This document shows positions 12,578 through 21,656 of a stretch of DNA of 24,924 nt, in pieces. Both the position numbers and the translations under genes were made by a program. How positions within the stretch are numbered: the stretch's first letter is position 1; every line of letters starts with the position of its first letter. The stretch is from CAYGBW01 sp964348185. GTDB taxonomy: Bacteria; Desulfobacterota; BSN033; WVXP01. The DNA lies in NCBI GenBank assembly GCA_964348185.1, contig CAYGBW010000150.1, forward strand, positions 1-24,924, written 5' to 3'. The notes under the pieces are model-generated. The model saw only the letters and a program-made list of their open reading frames with translations, did not search any database and was not told the DNA's origin.

Positions 12578-15349
12578 TCAACTGTACTCCATACAATCAC
12601 CTGAGAATCTCTTCCTCAAAAACCGTCCTGTGTGAGACAATGGATTTGCCATAATATCAGCGAGGCTTCCTTGAGCCACAATGGTCCCGCCTCCATCGCC
12701 CCCCTCTGGCCCAAGGTCGATAACATGGTCAGCATGGTAGACAAGGTCCAGGTTGTGCTCGATCACAACCACCGAGTTTTCTTGATCGAGGAGCTTATTG
12801 ATACTCTTCAGGAGAGCCTCAATATCCGCCAGATGGAGCCCGGTCGTCGGTTCATCAAAGATAAACAACCTGTGGGATCCTCTCGAGTGGGCGATATGGT
12901 GCGCGAGCTTCAGCCGCTGGGCTTCTCCCCCACTTAGCGTATTGGTCGATTGTCCCAAGCCGAGATAGCCCAGGCCCACCTCTTTGAGAATCCGTAGTTT
13001 TCGAGTCATTTTGAGCTGGTCTCCAAAGAATTCGAGGGCCTCCTCAACCGTCATATTGAGGACATCAAGGATGCTCATCCCCTTGTACTTGATTTCCAGA
13101 ACTTCGGGTTCAAATCGCCTCCCTCCACACCGGTCGCACGTGACGATCACATCTTCCAAAAACTGCATCTCCATGATCTGAACCCCGGCTCCCTGACACG
13201 CCTCGCATCGGCCCCCCGGCACGTTGAAGGAGAAGTGGCTCGGCCTCATATCATTCCTCCGTGCCTGTCGGGTTCTCGCAAAGATCTGGCGGATCTCATC
13301 GAAAATCTTCAGGTAGGTGGCCGGATTCGACCGGATGCTCCGTCCAATAGGAGATTGATCCACCATGATGACCTCTTCAATTTGATCCCTTCCCTCGATG
13401 GATTCAAACTTACCCCGTTCATAACGAGGATCTGCAGTCTCACGGATTCCGGTGTACAAGACATTCTGGACCAGGGTGGTCTTCCCCGCCCCGGAGACCC
13501 CCGTGATACAGACCATGACACCCAGGGGAATCGAGACATCGATGTGTTTCAGATTGTTCTCCCAGGCATTGCGGATGGTGATAAATCTCTTTGGTTTTCG
13601 GTTTGTGGGTTTCAGGCGGTCGCCCGCTCCGTGATCCAGGTACCTCGCCGTTACCGACGCTTTGCACTCGAGAAGGGCAGGGAAACTCCCCTGAAAGACA
13701 ACCGTTCCACCCCTGTGTCCTGCACCAGGACCCAGATCAATAATCTCGTCCGCCTCAGCAATAATCTCCGGGTCATGCTCCACCACCACGATGGTGTTGC
13801 CACCGTCTCTCATCCTCTTGAGTGCTCCGAGAAGTCTCCAGCTGTCCCTGGGATGAAGACCAATACTGGGTTCATCCAACACGTAGAGCGTCTCGGTCAG
13901 AGCACTTCCGAGAGAGCGGGCCAGGGTAATCCTTTGAAACTCTCCGCTGCTCAGGGTTCGCGTCTGCCGGTTCAGGGTGAGATAGCCCAGTCCGACATCG
14001 GTCATAAACCCGAGACGATTCTTGATTTCTCCGAGAAGGCGGTGTCCGACGGTCTCTTTGAGTCGCCCCAGGTCGAGATCCTGAAAAAATGCGCGGAGGT
14101 CATCGATACTCATTTCGCTGAGTTCCGCGATGTTCTTCCCTCCAATGTAAACCTGGAGGGCCTCCTCCTTTAACCGAGTCCCCCCGCAGGCTTCACAACT
14201 GGTGTAGGCGCGGTATTTACTGAGATACACCCGCACATGGACCCGATACCGCCGGCTCTCGAGCCATTCAAAAAATCCTTTGATTCCAAACCATTCATCA
14301 CGGCCGTTGATGATGATGTCGCGCTGCTCTTCGGTCAGAGATTCGAAGGGTCGGTCAACGGGGATCGAATACTGTGAGCATGCCTCCCAGAGGTAGTCGT
14401 ACCCCTCGCGATAGGCCGGGGTGTTCCATGCGGCAATGGGCTCCTCTTTCAGGGCTCTTTTCTGGTTTGGAATGACTTTGTCCAGGTCGATGCCGATCAC
14501 CCGACCAAACCCCTGACAGGCAGGGCAGGCTCCCAGGGGGCTGTTAAAAGAAAACAAAAGGGGTTGAGGCTCGGCAAATTCCCGTTGGCAGGTGTTGCAC
14601 TCGAATTTCTGGACGAACCGGTGGCGGTCGCCTTCCGTCGTTTCGATCTCACAGGTTTTTTCTCCGTGGCCAAAACAGGTCTGAACCGCTTCAGCCAGAC
14701 GATTCTCCGTGCCCGGTTCCACCACGATCCGATCGATGAGGAGATCGATCCGATCCCGGGCCTCGAAGAATTCCGGAGTCTGCTCTGTCATATCGACGAC
14801 CTCTCGGTTCAAGAGCATCCGATAGAAGCCAATCTTGACAAGATCTTGAACCCGAAGAGATGCGTTCTTTTGGCCCTCCAGATCACAGGGAGCAACCACA
14901 TAGATCCTTTTCTCCTTCATGTTCTCCATGATCCACTGGACTGTGCTCTGTACTGTATCCCCGGTCACCGGGATCCCACAATCCGGACAAATCGTGTCCC
15001 CGATCTTTGCAAAGAGAAGCCTGAGATAGTCATAAACCTCCGAGGCTGTCCCTACGGTGGATCGCGCGTTTTTGACGGTGTTCTTCTGTTCGATTGCGAT
15101 GGCAGGAGGGATGCCACTGATTCGGTCCACCTCAGGGCGGTTCATCCTCTCAAGGAACTGCCTCGCATAGGTTGACAGGGACTCCACATACCGCCGCTGT
15201 CCCTCGGCAAACAGCGTGTCAAAGGCCAGGGTCGACTTCCCGGACCCGGAGACCCCCGTCACCACCGTGATCTTCCCTCGGGGAATCCGACAGCTCAGGT
15301 TCTTCAGATTATGGGACCGTGCCCCAATGACCTCGATATACTCTGCCAT
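12578..15349 (-). CDS. uvrA: Excinuclease ABC subunit A (UvrA)
   Basis: This 923-residue DNA-damage recognition ATPase belongs to UvrABC nucleotide excision repair. It has two ABC modules. Walker A motifs are G-V-S-G-S-G-K-S-T (about residues 32-40) and G-V-S-G-A-G-K-T-T in the C-terminal half. Signature motifs are L-S-S-G-E-F-Q-R and L-S-G-G-E-A-Q-R, with D-E-P-S-I-G-L-H and D-E-P-T-T-G-L-H Walker B segments. Zinc-binding pairs C-P-D-C, C-N-T-C, C-P-A-C, C-E-A-C and C-D-R-C are present. Length is close to the E. coli protein (940). The frame opens 22 codons further upstream, but those codons lie in CTGTCAGTTGTCGGTCG repeat sequence, so ATG 15347-15349, which begins M-A-E-Y-I-E-V-I-G-A, is chosen. 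The ribosome-binding site is weak. uspA follows closely. Confidence 0.96.
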   Translation of the reverse strand: MAEYIEVIGARSHNLKNLSCRIPRGKITVVTGVSGSGKSTLAFDTLFAEGQRRYVESLSTYARQFLERMNRPEVDRISGIPPAIAIEQKNTVKNARSTVGTASEVYDYLRLLFAKIGDTICPDCGIPVTGDTVQSTVQWIMENMKEKRIYVVAPCDLEGQKNASLRVQDLVKIGFYRMLLNREVVDMTEQTPEFFEARDRIDLLIDRIVVEPGTENRLAEAVQTCFGHGEKTCEIETTEGDRHRFVQKFECNTCQREFAEPQPLLFSFNSPLGACPACQGFGRVIGIDLDKVIPNQKRALKEEPIAAWNTPAYREGYDYLWEACSQYSIPVDRPFESLTEEQRDIIINGRDEWFGIKGFFEWLESRRYRVHVRVYLSKYRAYTSCEACGGTRLKEEALQVYIGGKNIAELSEMSIDDLRAFFQDLDLGRLKETVGHRLLGEIKNRLGFMTDVGLGYLTLNRQTRTLSSGEFQRITLARSLGSALTETLYVLDEPSIGLHPRDSWRLLGALKRMRDGGNTIVVVEHDPEIIAEADEIIDLGPGAGHRGGTVVFQGSFPALLECKASVTARYLDHGAGDRLKPTNRKPKRFITIRNAWENNLKHIDVSIPLGVMVCITGVSGAGKTTLVQNVLYTGIRETADPRYERGKFESIEGRDQIEEVIMVDQSPIGRSIRSNPATYLKIFDEIRQIFARTRQARRNDMRPSHFSFNVPGGRCEACQGAGVQIMEMQFLEDVIVTCDRCGGRRFEPEVLEIKYKGMSILDVLNMTVEEALEFFGDQLKMTRKLRILKEVGLGYLGLGQSTNTLSGGEAQRLKLAHHIAHSRGSHRLFIFDEPTTGLHLADIEALLKSINKLLDQENSVVVIEHNLDLVYHADHVIDLGPEGGDGGGTIVAQGSLADIMANPLSHTGRFLRKRFSGDCMEYS

Positions 15350-16069
15350 CTTTCGGCTGTCAGTTGTCGGTCGTTCGTTGTCGGTTGCTGAAACGACCCG
15401 CACCCTCAAAGCCACGACGACGCTGGCGATGTTGGGTTATTCCGATTGAAAGTATGAAACGGCCCGTCTGGGCGAGTAGTCCCTCTGTGAATCAATCCGA
15501 GAACGCACCACTCCAATGAACGATTTCGCACATCGGCGTCTTTGAGTTTTTTCGATCCCGCTGCGGGTCTCAAGACATATTATAACACCGAGGGCCTCTA
15601 TAAAGAACTTCGAACTGCTCACCGATCGAGTTGTCGGTCGCTCAATCCACTGCTACGAGTAGGAAACAACGGATCACTGACCTATCAGGTTGCTTTTTTC
15701 TCGTCTCTAACCTAAAATCCTTTCATCCCTCGATGAACAGAGAAGACCCTTCGGCCTCAGGTTGGAGGAGCGGCCCCCTGCGGCAGACTCAAGGTTGGAG
15801 GCCTAAGGGGAGATGGATCGCGAACTTCGTTTCCTTGAGGACCGGGAACCCGGCTCCCTTGAGGTTGAAGGATGGGGGCCTTCGTCCCCTCAAGGCAGAA
15901 GGCTTAAACTGGGAACCTAACAAATCCTGCCTTGAGCGAAGCCCATTTGGGCGCAGCGATCCTCAAGCGGAGCACAGCGAAGCGGTCCTCAAACCTCAGC
16001 CCGTGAACTGTCCATCGTCTCTGGTGTGACCCCATTTACTGGCTTGGATGAAAAGGGGGGGAGCCTCCC
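15350..16069. other. Large divergent intergenic region with several repeats
   Basis: The 720-base gap between uvrA (minus) and rtcA (plus) holds no credible gene. It contains a CGGCTGTCAGTTGTCGGTCG-type word next to uvrA (about 15354-15391), a second GTTGTCGGTCGCTC word near 15630 and TTGGAGG-repeated, hairpin-prone sequence at about 15748-15805. Copy B of the structured repeat lies at 15811-15968. The promoters of both flanking genes must lie here by position; no specific box was recognised. Confidence 0.6.
15811..15968. repeat. Structured dispersed repeat, copy B
   Basis: This is the inverted counterpart of 4241-4400. CCTTGAGG (15833-15840) pairs with CCTCAAGG (15888-15895), enclosing a GGGAACCCGGCTCCC hairpin (about 15844-15858) and a GGGGGCCTTCGTCCCC hairpin (about 15874-15889). 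Compared with copy A, stems keep pairing although their bases differ, for example CCGGG/CCCGG against GGAGC/GCTCC. That hints the fold rather than the sequence is kept. It lies upstream of rtcA. Confidence 0.62.
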
Positions 16070-17113
16070 ATGATTCGCATAGACGGCTCAGCCAAATCGG
16101 GTAGTGGTACGATACTCCGTTACGCCATGGCCCTCGCCTCTCTCCTCGGAGAGGAGCTCGAAATGATTCATATCCGGGCCTCACGGAAAAAGCCGGGTCT
16201 AAGGCCCCAGCATCTCAAGTCGGTCATCGCCTGCTGCGATATAACCGGGGGCCGGGTCGAAGGGGCAGGGGTCGACTCGTCGCGGATCCGATACTGGCCG
16301 GGAGGGGGATCAAAGGAGAGGTATTTTTCTTGGGACATCGGAACAGCCGGCTCAACCACCATGCTGGCCTTCAGCATTCTTCCCCTTGCCGTGTTTTCTC
16401 CCCATTCCCTCCGGTTTCGGATTTCAGGAGGCCTTTTCCAGGATTTTGCACCGGGTGCCCACCACATGGAACGGGTTCTTCTTCCCCTTCTCGGCAGGAT
16501 GGGGGCGAGGGCCACTCTGAAACTGGTGCGGCCCGGGTACGTGCCAAAGGGGGGCGGGATGATCGAGATGGAGAGCCGCCCCGGGGAAGGAGACCTCGCA
16601 CCCCTAACCCTGGAAAAGCAAGGCCGAGTAACCCAAGTCCGAGGGGTTTCCCTGGCCTCCCATCTGCGTGATCAGCAGGTCTCCAAGAGAATGGCTCACC
16701 AATGCCAGAAGATCCTATCACAAAACGGCTTCAAGGCCGAGTTTGAGATCCATGATGACACGTCCGCCTCTCAGCGGGGAGCTGCCCTGTTTATCTCTGC
16801 TCAAACCGATACGGGCTGTCTGATCGGGGCGGACCAGGCCGGTCGAGTCGGCCGCCCGTCGGAGGCGATCGGAACCTTTGTGGCCAAAAGTCTGTTGGAA
16901 GATCTCAAGGCAGGAGGCACGGTCGATCGCCACCTGGCGGATCAACTCATCCTTTTCGCGGGCCTCGCCAAAGGGACAACGACCTATCTCGTTCCCCGGG
17001 TGACCGAACACGTCGAAACCAATCTGTGGCTGATTGAGACGATCCTGGGGGCCAAAACATCCCTTGAAGGCAACAGGGTGACCATCGAGGGGATCGGGTT
17101 TGAGAGAAAGTAA
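16070..17113 (+). CDS. rtcA: RNA 3'-terminal phosphate cyclase
   Basis: This 347-residue enzyme, normal family length, would convert RNA 3'-phosphate ends to 2',3'-cyclic phosphate through an adenylylated histidine. The family's I-D-G-S start lies at residues 4-7 and I-R-A-S-R-K-K-P-G-L at 35-44, with two conserved arginines. T-E-H-V-E-T-N has His314 in the place of the nucleophilic His309 of E. coli RtcA. G-T-A-G-S-T, P-K-G-G-G and the G-G-T-V-D-R-H-L-A-D-Q-L block before L-P/V-P also fit. Unusually, the normally G-E-G-G-G-Q segment after I-D-G-S reads K-S-G-S-G-T, losing the conserved Glu. ATG 16070 follows a purine-rich GGGGGGGAG stretch. No RtcB or RtcR neighbour is visible. Confidence 0.88.
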   Translation: MIRIDGSAKSGSGTILRYAMALASLLGEELEMIHIRASRKKPGLRPQHLKSVIACCDITGGRVEGAGVDSSRIRYWPGGGSKERYFSWDIGTAGSTTMLAFSILPLAVFSPHSLRFRISGGLFQDFAPGAHHMERVLLPLLGRMGARATLKLVRPGYVPKGGGMIEMESRPGEGDLAPLTLEKQGRVTQVRGVSLASHLRDQQVSKRMAHQCQKILSQNGFKAEFEIHDDTSASQRGAALFISAQTDTGCLIGADQAGRVGRPSEAIGTFVAKSLLEDLKAGGTVDRHLADQLILFAGLAKGTTTYLVPRVTEHVETNLWLIETILGAKTSLEGNRVTIEGIGFERK

Positions 17114-17206
17114 GGGTCCAGGGACCGGCTGTCAGGAGTCACGGTTCAGGTTCCCTCGGCGATCTTGATCCCGTCCCATGCACACTAATTGAGGTACACG
17201 CCATAA

Positions 17207-17776
17207 ACTGCCTCAAAGAGGAAAGCTGGCAGCGGCACAGGCATCAGCATCAAAGGGGTGGCATTGGGAGGAGAGAAGAAAGAGGCCCCCGTCGGCCTTA
17301 TTATCCGTTTGATTGACACCACCACTGCGGAGATTCTGGCTTCCCAACGGGTGGAAGGCACAGCCAAATCAGGTGGGTTTAAGCTCGGGTTGAGCGTTAT
17401 CAGAGATGTGGACTTCGGCACAGAGAGTTTCCACAAGACCCCTCTCGGTAAGGCCACCCAGATTGCCATCGACAATGCCGTGGAGTTCATTGCTTCAGAG
17501 TTTAGGGAGGTTCCCTTTCAGGGAAGGGTAATCAAGGTGAGTGGAAAAGACGTCTTTATCAGTGCTGGAGAGAAGACAGGAGCCTGCGTTGGAGATGTCT
17601 TCACGGTCTGTTCGGTAGGAGAAGAATTGAAGGATCCGGATACCGGGGAACTCGTTGGAGTTGAAGAAGAAATAGGGTCAGTGAAAATCTTCCAGGTCCA
17701 GGAGAAATAGTCGAAGGCCAGGCTAGTCAGTGGGCGAGGAGGGATCAAAACAGGAGATATCATCCGTGCCCAGTAG
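17207..17776 (+). pseudogene. CsgG/curli-assembly-like lipoprotein remnant
   Basis: The open frame encodes the C-terminal half of a CsgG-family outer-membrane/periplasmic protein. It contains G-I-S-I-K-G-V-A-L-G-G, then L-I-I-R-L-I-D-T-T-T-A-E-I-L, T-P-L-G-K-A-T-Q-I-A-I-D-N-A-V, and D-P-D-T-G-E-L-V-G near the end. The frame is closed upstream by TAA at 17204, so the lipoprotein signal and N-terminal half are gone. A TAG at 17708 interrupts it after Q-V-Q-E-K. Reading on in the same frame gives S-K-A-R-L-V-S-G-R-G-G-I-K-T-G-D-I-I-R-A-Q and a second TAG at 17774, exactly the ending such proteins have. Both ends are therefore damaged. A short product from GTG 17258 to 17710 remains possible but unlikely to be functional. 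Confidence 0.72.
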
Positions 17777-17917
17777 ATCTTAAATGTATTCAAGATGCAG
17801 GAGACACATCGAAGTTCTTCTATGAGGTCACCTTCTGTCAAGCCCCTTTTTTCGTCATTGGCTACATGAGTTAATCCCTCCTTTTTGTGGTTGGTCGAGC
17901 TGGTGACTTCCTGATAC

Positions 17918-18659
17918 GTGAGGCCTCTATTTGCCTCGAACAATCTTCTATCCGTGCCGGTCTCTTTTTGCCATTTCTTTTTTCTTTGCTCTGATGTTGT
18001 CGCTACCGGCCCGGCCGGGGAGCCGGTTAGCCCTTACCGAGATGTCTTGAAATCTGCGGAAAAGGGGAAAAGACCCGGGGCACTGAAAATCCCGACAACC
18101 CCCCCAGCCCGGTTGGATCGAACCCAACACGGACCGTCCTGGCTCCGATTACAAGAACCTCTGGCTATCCGGAGGGCCAGAGGCGTGCCAGAAGGCGTGT
18201 AGCAAAGACCTTGAATGTAAAGCCTACGCCTATGTGAAACCAAGTAAAAAGGGTGGCAAGGCACGTTGCTGGCTCAAATACGGGGTGCCGGCACCGGTCT
18301 CAAGCAGGTGTTGTACGTCTGGCGTAAAGTCCAAAAGCAAAAGGGAGCTTATCCTCAATCGAGAACTCAAGCCCCGCGACTGGGTCTTTGAGGTCAGCGT
18401 CGTAAACCTAGGCAAAACACCGGTAAGCAACGTGGGAATCCTTGTGGCAGTGCAGGATGAACGCCTTGAGACCATTATAGAAGACACCATCGAGCGCAAC
18501 AAGGGCTCCAGAGCTCGCGTATATATGAGGCCGTCTCGGCAGATCCTGTCTGGGAAGTCCGTGGAAGTAAACGCCATTGTAGACCCCTATGACGAGTACA
18601 GGGAGAACAATGAAGAGAATAATCTCATTACGAAGACCTTTAGACTGAAAAACCCCTAG
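17918..18659 (+). pseudogene. PAN/Apple-CARDB secreted protein remnant, frameshifted
   Basis: From about 18111 to 18659 one frame encodes a PAN/Apple-like domain and then a CARDB-like beta-sandwich. The PAN part shows D-R-P-G-S-D-Y-K-N-L, C-Q-K-A-C, L-E-C-K-A-Y-A-Y-V-K-P, A-R-C-W-L-K and C-C-x-S-G-V-K. The CARDB part shows V-S-V-V-N-L-G-K-T-P and ends V-D-P-Y-D-E-Y-R-E-N-N-E-E-N-N. The frame is shut upstream by TGA at 18084 and has no start codon before GTG 18234, inside the PAN domain. A C7 run at 18099-18105 sits where another frame (GTG 17918 onward) would join, giving ...A-L-K-I-P-T-T-P-P-A-G-W-I-E-P. A third frame near 17953 reads like a signal peptide (L-F-A-I-S-F-F-F-A-L-M-L-S-L-P-A). 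So it is either a decayed gene or carries a sequencing error. Confidence 0.65.
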
Positions 18660-18738
18660 GGATAAAGCCAGGGGAGATTCCGAGGGTTGCGCAAGGGGCC
18701 ACCCATGAAGGGGCTCTTGCCCGTGACTGGAAGACCCT

Positions 18739-20088
18739 TTACGGACAACGCAATTGCAGTCCAAGATCCGAGTAGACGCGGATCACATCTTCGATGCGTT
18801 CCAACACGTCTCGGGTGATCCGGGGGTGGGCTTGGAAGAAGACCCCTGGCTTGTTCAGCCAGTCCGGGTCATCGAACACCCGATCATCCAGATGAATCCC
18901 ATACTGGGAACGTAGATTCCAGAGATCAGAGGGGCATAGAAAAAGCCAATTCACGTTTACAGCCACCCCGAACATTTGCACCAAACCTGCTGCATAGTGG
19001 ACGGTCTCAAGACACTCTTCCTCACCCTCCCAGGGGAACCCGATGATAAAGGACAGCCACGACACTTCCAGCAGACCCGCCCGCTCCAACTGCGTCAGTG
19101 CCCGTTCAATCAATGCTAAGGTGAGCCCTTTCCGAATTCTCTTGAGTCCCTCATCATACCCGACTTCAACCCCGATGGCCAGCCGAGCCGTCTTGCGCCG
19201 GGGGATGCTTTTCACTAGCCTCTCATCGAGGAGATCGGTCGCCCTGGCCTCGAACACGATCCTCAGATCGGCCTCCCATTCTCCAATCGCAGTGAAAAGT
19301 TCGCCTGCCCGGTCACTATCCGCAGTGAAGCAGTCATCCACAAGGTAGACGCAGTTGGAACGGAATTTTGATCCCCACACTGCTTGGGCCTGTTTGAGCC
19401 GGTTCAAGAACCAGTCGGCATCGTAGGACAACCAGCTACCCCTGTGCATGATTGAGCAGAAGGTGCAGTTGAACTTGCACCCTCGAGAACTCTCCAGAGG
19501 CAGGGTGCGGTAGACACCTTCTGGCATCAGGTCGAATGCAGGCAGGGGAAGATCCTGAAGTTCTGAAAGGGCGAGTCTCGGGGCCGGGTTCTTGCGTAAG
19601 ACGGCCCCGTCATCACGGCGAAATGTGAGCCCAGGCACATCCTCCAGGCGAGCCTTGCCCCTTATCCCCTCCAGGAACATGGTGAAAGATCGCTCTCCCT
19701 CCCCTCTCAGGAGGTACCTGATCTTCGTGGTTCGGGTGATATGTTCGTCGCATAGGGTCGGATGGATTCCGCCGACAATTACGGGGAGGGTCGGTTCCAC
19801 TTGGTATATCAGATCGACCAGCTGCAGGGCCATTCCCCAGTTGAACGAGTTACAGGATATTCCAACCACATCGGTGTCTGCGATGGATTCCGCCATCCAC
19901 GTGATGCATCGGGCTCTGGAGACACCGCACAGGGACTCTCGAATACGTGCCGGATCCAGCACACTGACTGAATACCCTTGTTCCCTGGCTATCCCTGCCA
20001 GGACATAGATGGCCAGAGGGGGCATGGTACTCATGCTCTCAATATCGATCGAAGGATGAACGGGAGGCGACATGAGTTGAACCTTCAT
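18739..20088 (-). CDS. B12-binding radical SAM protein (paralogue A)
   Basis: This 449-residue enzyme has an N-terminal cobalamin-binding-like domain (residues 1-140; V-G-I-S-C-N-S-F-N-W, V-G-G-I-H-P-T and L-R-G-E-G-E-R motifs). A radical SAM barrel follows. The 4Fe-4S cluster motif is S-R-G-C-K-F-N-C-T-F-C, with Cys204, Cys208 and Cys211 in canonical CX3CX2C spacing. I-G-V-E-V-G-Y-D-E-G-L-K-R-I-R-K-G and I-I-G-F-P-W-E-G are barrel landmarks. Such proteins typically methylate unactivated carbons or rearrange rings; the substrate is unknown. ATG 20086-20088 has GAGGGG a few bases upstream. The gene starts 34 bases after paralogue B ends on the same strand, so they are co-transcribed and may act together. 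Confidence 0.9.
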   Translation of the reverse strand: MKVQLMSPPVHPSIDIESMSTMPPLAIYVLAGIAREQGYSVSVLDPARIRESLCGVSRARCITWMAESIADTDVVGISCNSFNWGMALQLVDLIYQVEPTLPVIVGGIHPTLCDEHITRTTKIRYLLRGEGERSFTMFLEGIRGKARLEDVPGLTFRRDDGAVLRKNPAPRLALSELQDLPLPAFDLMPEGVYRTLPLESSRGCKFNCTFCSIMHRGSWLSYDADWFLNRLKQAQAVWGSKFRSNCVYLVDDCFTADSDRAGELFTAIGEWEADLRIVFEARATDLLDERLVKSIPRRKTARLAIGVEVGYDEGLKRIRKGLTLALIERALTQLERAGLLEVSWLSFIIGFPWEGEEECLETVHYAAGLVQMFGVAVNVNWLFLCPSDLWNLRSQYGIHLDDRVFDDPDWLNKPGVFFQAHPRITRDVLERIEDVIRVYSDLGLQLRCP

Positions 20089-20122
20089 GACTTCCCCTCG
20101 AGGGTCACGATAAGGGCCGGAT

Positions 20123-21598
20123 CTAGTACAACTCCGAGTCTTTGATCCCCCCACCAATACCCGTCGTCAGAATGACACTCTGGTAAAACTCAAGGGCCTT
20201 TATGATACGAAGACGCTCCGGTTCCTTCAGGCCTCTCGAGACTCTTCTCAAGGTTTCATAACTTCTGATTCCAAAACCGTCAAAGAAGTCCTCCTGAAAA
20301 TCAAGTGCGTAATCCGCCCTGTGTTCCCAGATATCGGAACCAGGCATCAGGAGAAACCAATTCAAGTTACAGGACAACCCATACCGGACGGTGAGTTCAT
20401 AAGCAAGCTGAACCGTGCGCATGCACTCATCATAGCCGTCCCAGGGGTATCCGATAATAAAGGGAATGTTCAATTTCCCAGCGGTCTCTGTCTTCTCGGC
20501 CTTTCTCGCCAGGGTCATGACGTCACGCATCCGAATCTTCTTCCGAATCCTCCTGAGCCCCTCATCCGAACCCGCGTCCACGCTAGCCTGGACGATTTGA
20601 GTGGGGAGTTCTGCGAGGAGATCCAATATCGGCGAATCAATCAAATCGGCAATCCTCGCTTCCACTCGGAGAGACAGTTCTCTGATTCCGATTTCCTTCA
20701 TCCGTCTCAAGACGGACGTACATCGCACGGGATGCGTAGAAAACGTATCATCAACAACGTAAACCAGACCCGGCATCAATTCATCGGTGGCAAGGTGATC
20801 CACGTGCTCATTAATCTGAATCAGTCTTTTCTGGAAGGCATCGGGACTGATTCCTCTCCATTTGTTGTGATACAGGATGGAACAGAATCGACAGGTGTGG
20901 AGACACCCCCTTGATGTTTCCAGAGGCAGCCATAGGTATTTTCCCTTTGGGATCAAATCGATGGCAGGCAGCGGAAGGGCCGACAACGCGTTTTCATCCA
21001 TGAGAGGGCGATCCTCGTTATGTCGGATCCCGTTTTTCCTGTAGGAGATTCCTCTTACCGAAACCAGCGGGATTTTGCCTTCAACCGCCCGAACCAGCTC
21101 AAGAAGGGTCTTTTCTCCTTCCCCGCGCACGACAAAGTCGACCGGTTCGCGCGCCAGAAGGTGATTGAGGGCAAATGTGGGGTGAACGCCTCCAAGGACC
21201 ACAGGCATATCAGGGAAGGCTTCCTTGACCTGTCTGATCTGTTGTAAGACAGCAACCCAATTGAAGGAGTTCGCCGAGAACCCCACCATGTCAAAGCCAC
21301 CCACCCTGTTCAGAAGGGTTACGTACCGGGTTCCCTCGACAAGCGCATTGATCCGAGAAATCGACTCTTCCGTGTAAAAGCGACCCTCTGTCTTTTCTAG
21401 ATCTTGGGGTATTTCAGGAAAGGAGAGTTCCTGAACGGCAGGATCCAGTACAGATACATCATGGCCTTCTTCCCTCAAAACGCCTGCCAGTTGATAGAGG
21501 GCGAGTTGGGGGCAGTACTCACCGGCTCTGAATCTCTCGCCTCTAATCACCTTGAGAAAGAACTTGCTGTCATAGAAGCTCGTCAAGAGTATCTTCAT
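20123..21598 (-). CDS. B12-binding radical SAM protein (paralogue B)
   Basis: This 491-residue paralogue of the next gene shares its layout: S-A-N-S-F-N-W-V-A-V-L-Q and L-G-G-V-H-P-T in the cobalamin-binding-like domain, R-G-E-G-E-K, then L-P-L-P-A-I-D-L-I-P-K-G. The cluster motif is S-R-G-C-L-H-T-C-R-F-C (Cys232, Cys236, Cys239). D-A-G-S-D-E-G-L-R-R-I-R-K-K and I-I-G-Y-P-W-D-G-Y match the partner position for position. Extra residues lie mostly in an insert near 58-98. ATG 21596-21598 has GGTGAG about nine bases upstream. Product and substrate are unknown. Paired paralogues suggest two related steps, or a heterodimer, but this is inference. Confidence 0.9.
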   Translation of the reverse strand: MKILLTSFYDSKFFLKVIRGERFRAGEYCPQLALYQLAGVLREEGHDVSVLDPAVQELSFPEIPQDLEKTEGRFYTEESISRINALVEGTRYVTLLNRVGGFDMVGFSANSFNWVAVLQQIRQVKEAFPDMPVVLGGVHPTFALNHLLAREPVDFVVRGEGEKTLLELVRAVEGKIPLVSVRGISYRKNGIRHNEDRPLMDENALSALPLPAIDLIPKGKYLWLPLETSRGCLHTCRFCSILYHNKWRGISPDAFQKRLIQINEHVDHLATDELMPGLVYVVDDTFSTHPVRCTSVLRRMKEIGIRELSLRVEARIADLIDSPILDLLAELPTQIVQASVDAGSDEGLRRIRKKIRMRDVMTLARKAEKTETAGKLNIPFIIGYPWDGYDECMRTVQLAYELTVRYGLSCNLNWFLLMPGSDIWEHRADYALDFQEDFFDGFGIRSYETLRRVSRGLKEPERLRIIKALEFYQSVILTTGIGGGIKDSELY

Positions 21599-21656
21599 TA
21601 CCAGAACTCACCGAGGTTTATCCCCTCTCCATACAAGAATCGACCCTGGTCGTGGG

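Noticed and set aside
11505..12635. 376-codon plus-strand ORF
   Set aside because: It is antisense to the UspA gene and begins inside repeat sequence, so it is a shadow frame.
13235..14173. 312-codon plus-strand ORF
   Set aside because: It is a reverse-complement shadow of uvrA.
15631..16029. 132-codon plus-strand ORF
   Set aside because: It is made of repeat copy B and flanking hairpin-rich sequence, with no protein family signal.
17708..17710. In-frame TAG in the CsgG-like gene as pyrrolysine
   Set aside because: The gene is also truncated at the N terminus, and no pyl genes are seen; decay explains it better.
18084..18086. TGA upstream of the PAN domain as selenocysteine
   Set aside because: It is not at a redox-active position, there is no start codon before it in frame, and no downstream hairpin was seen.
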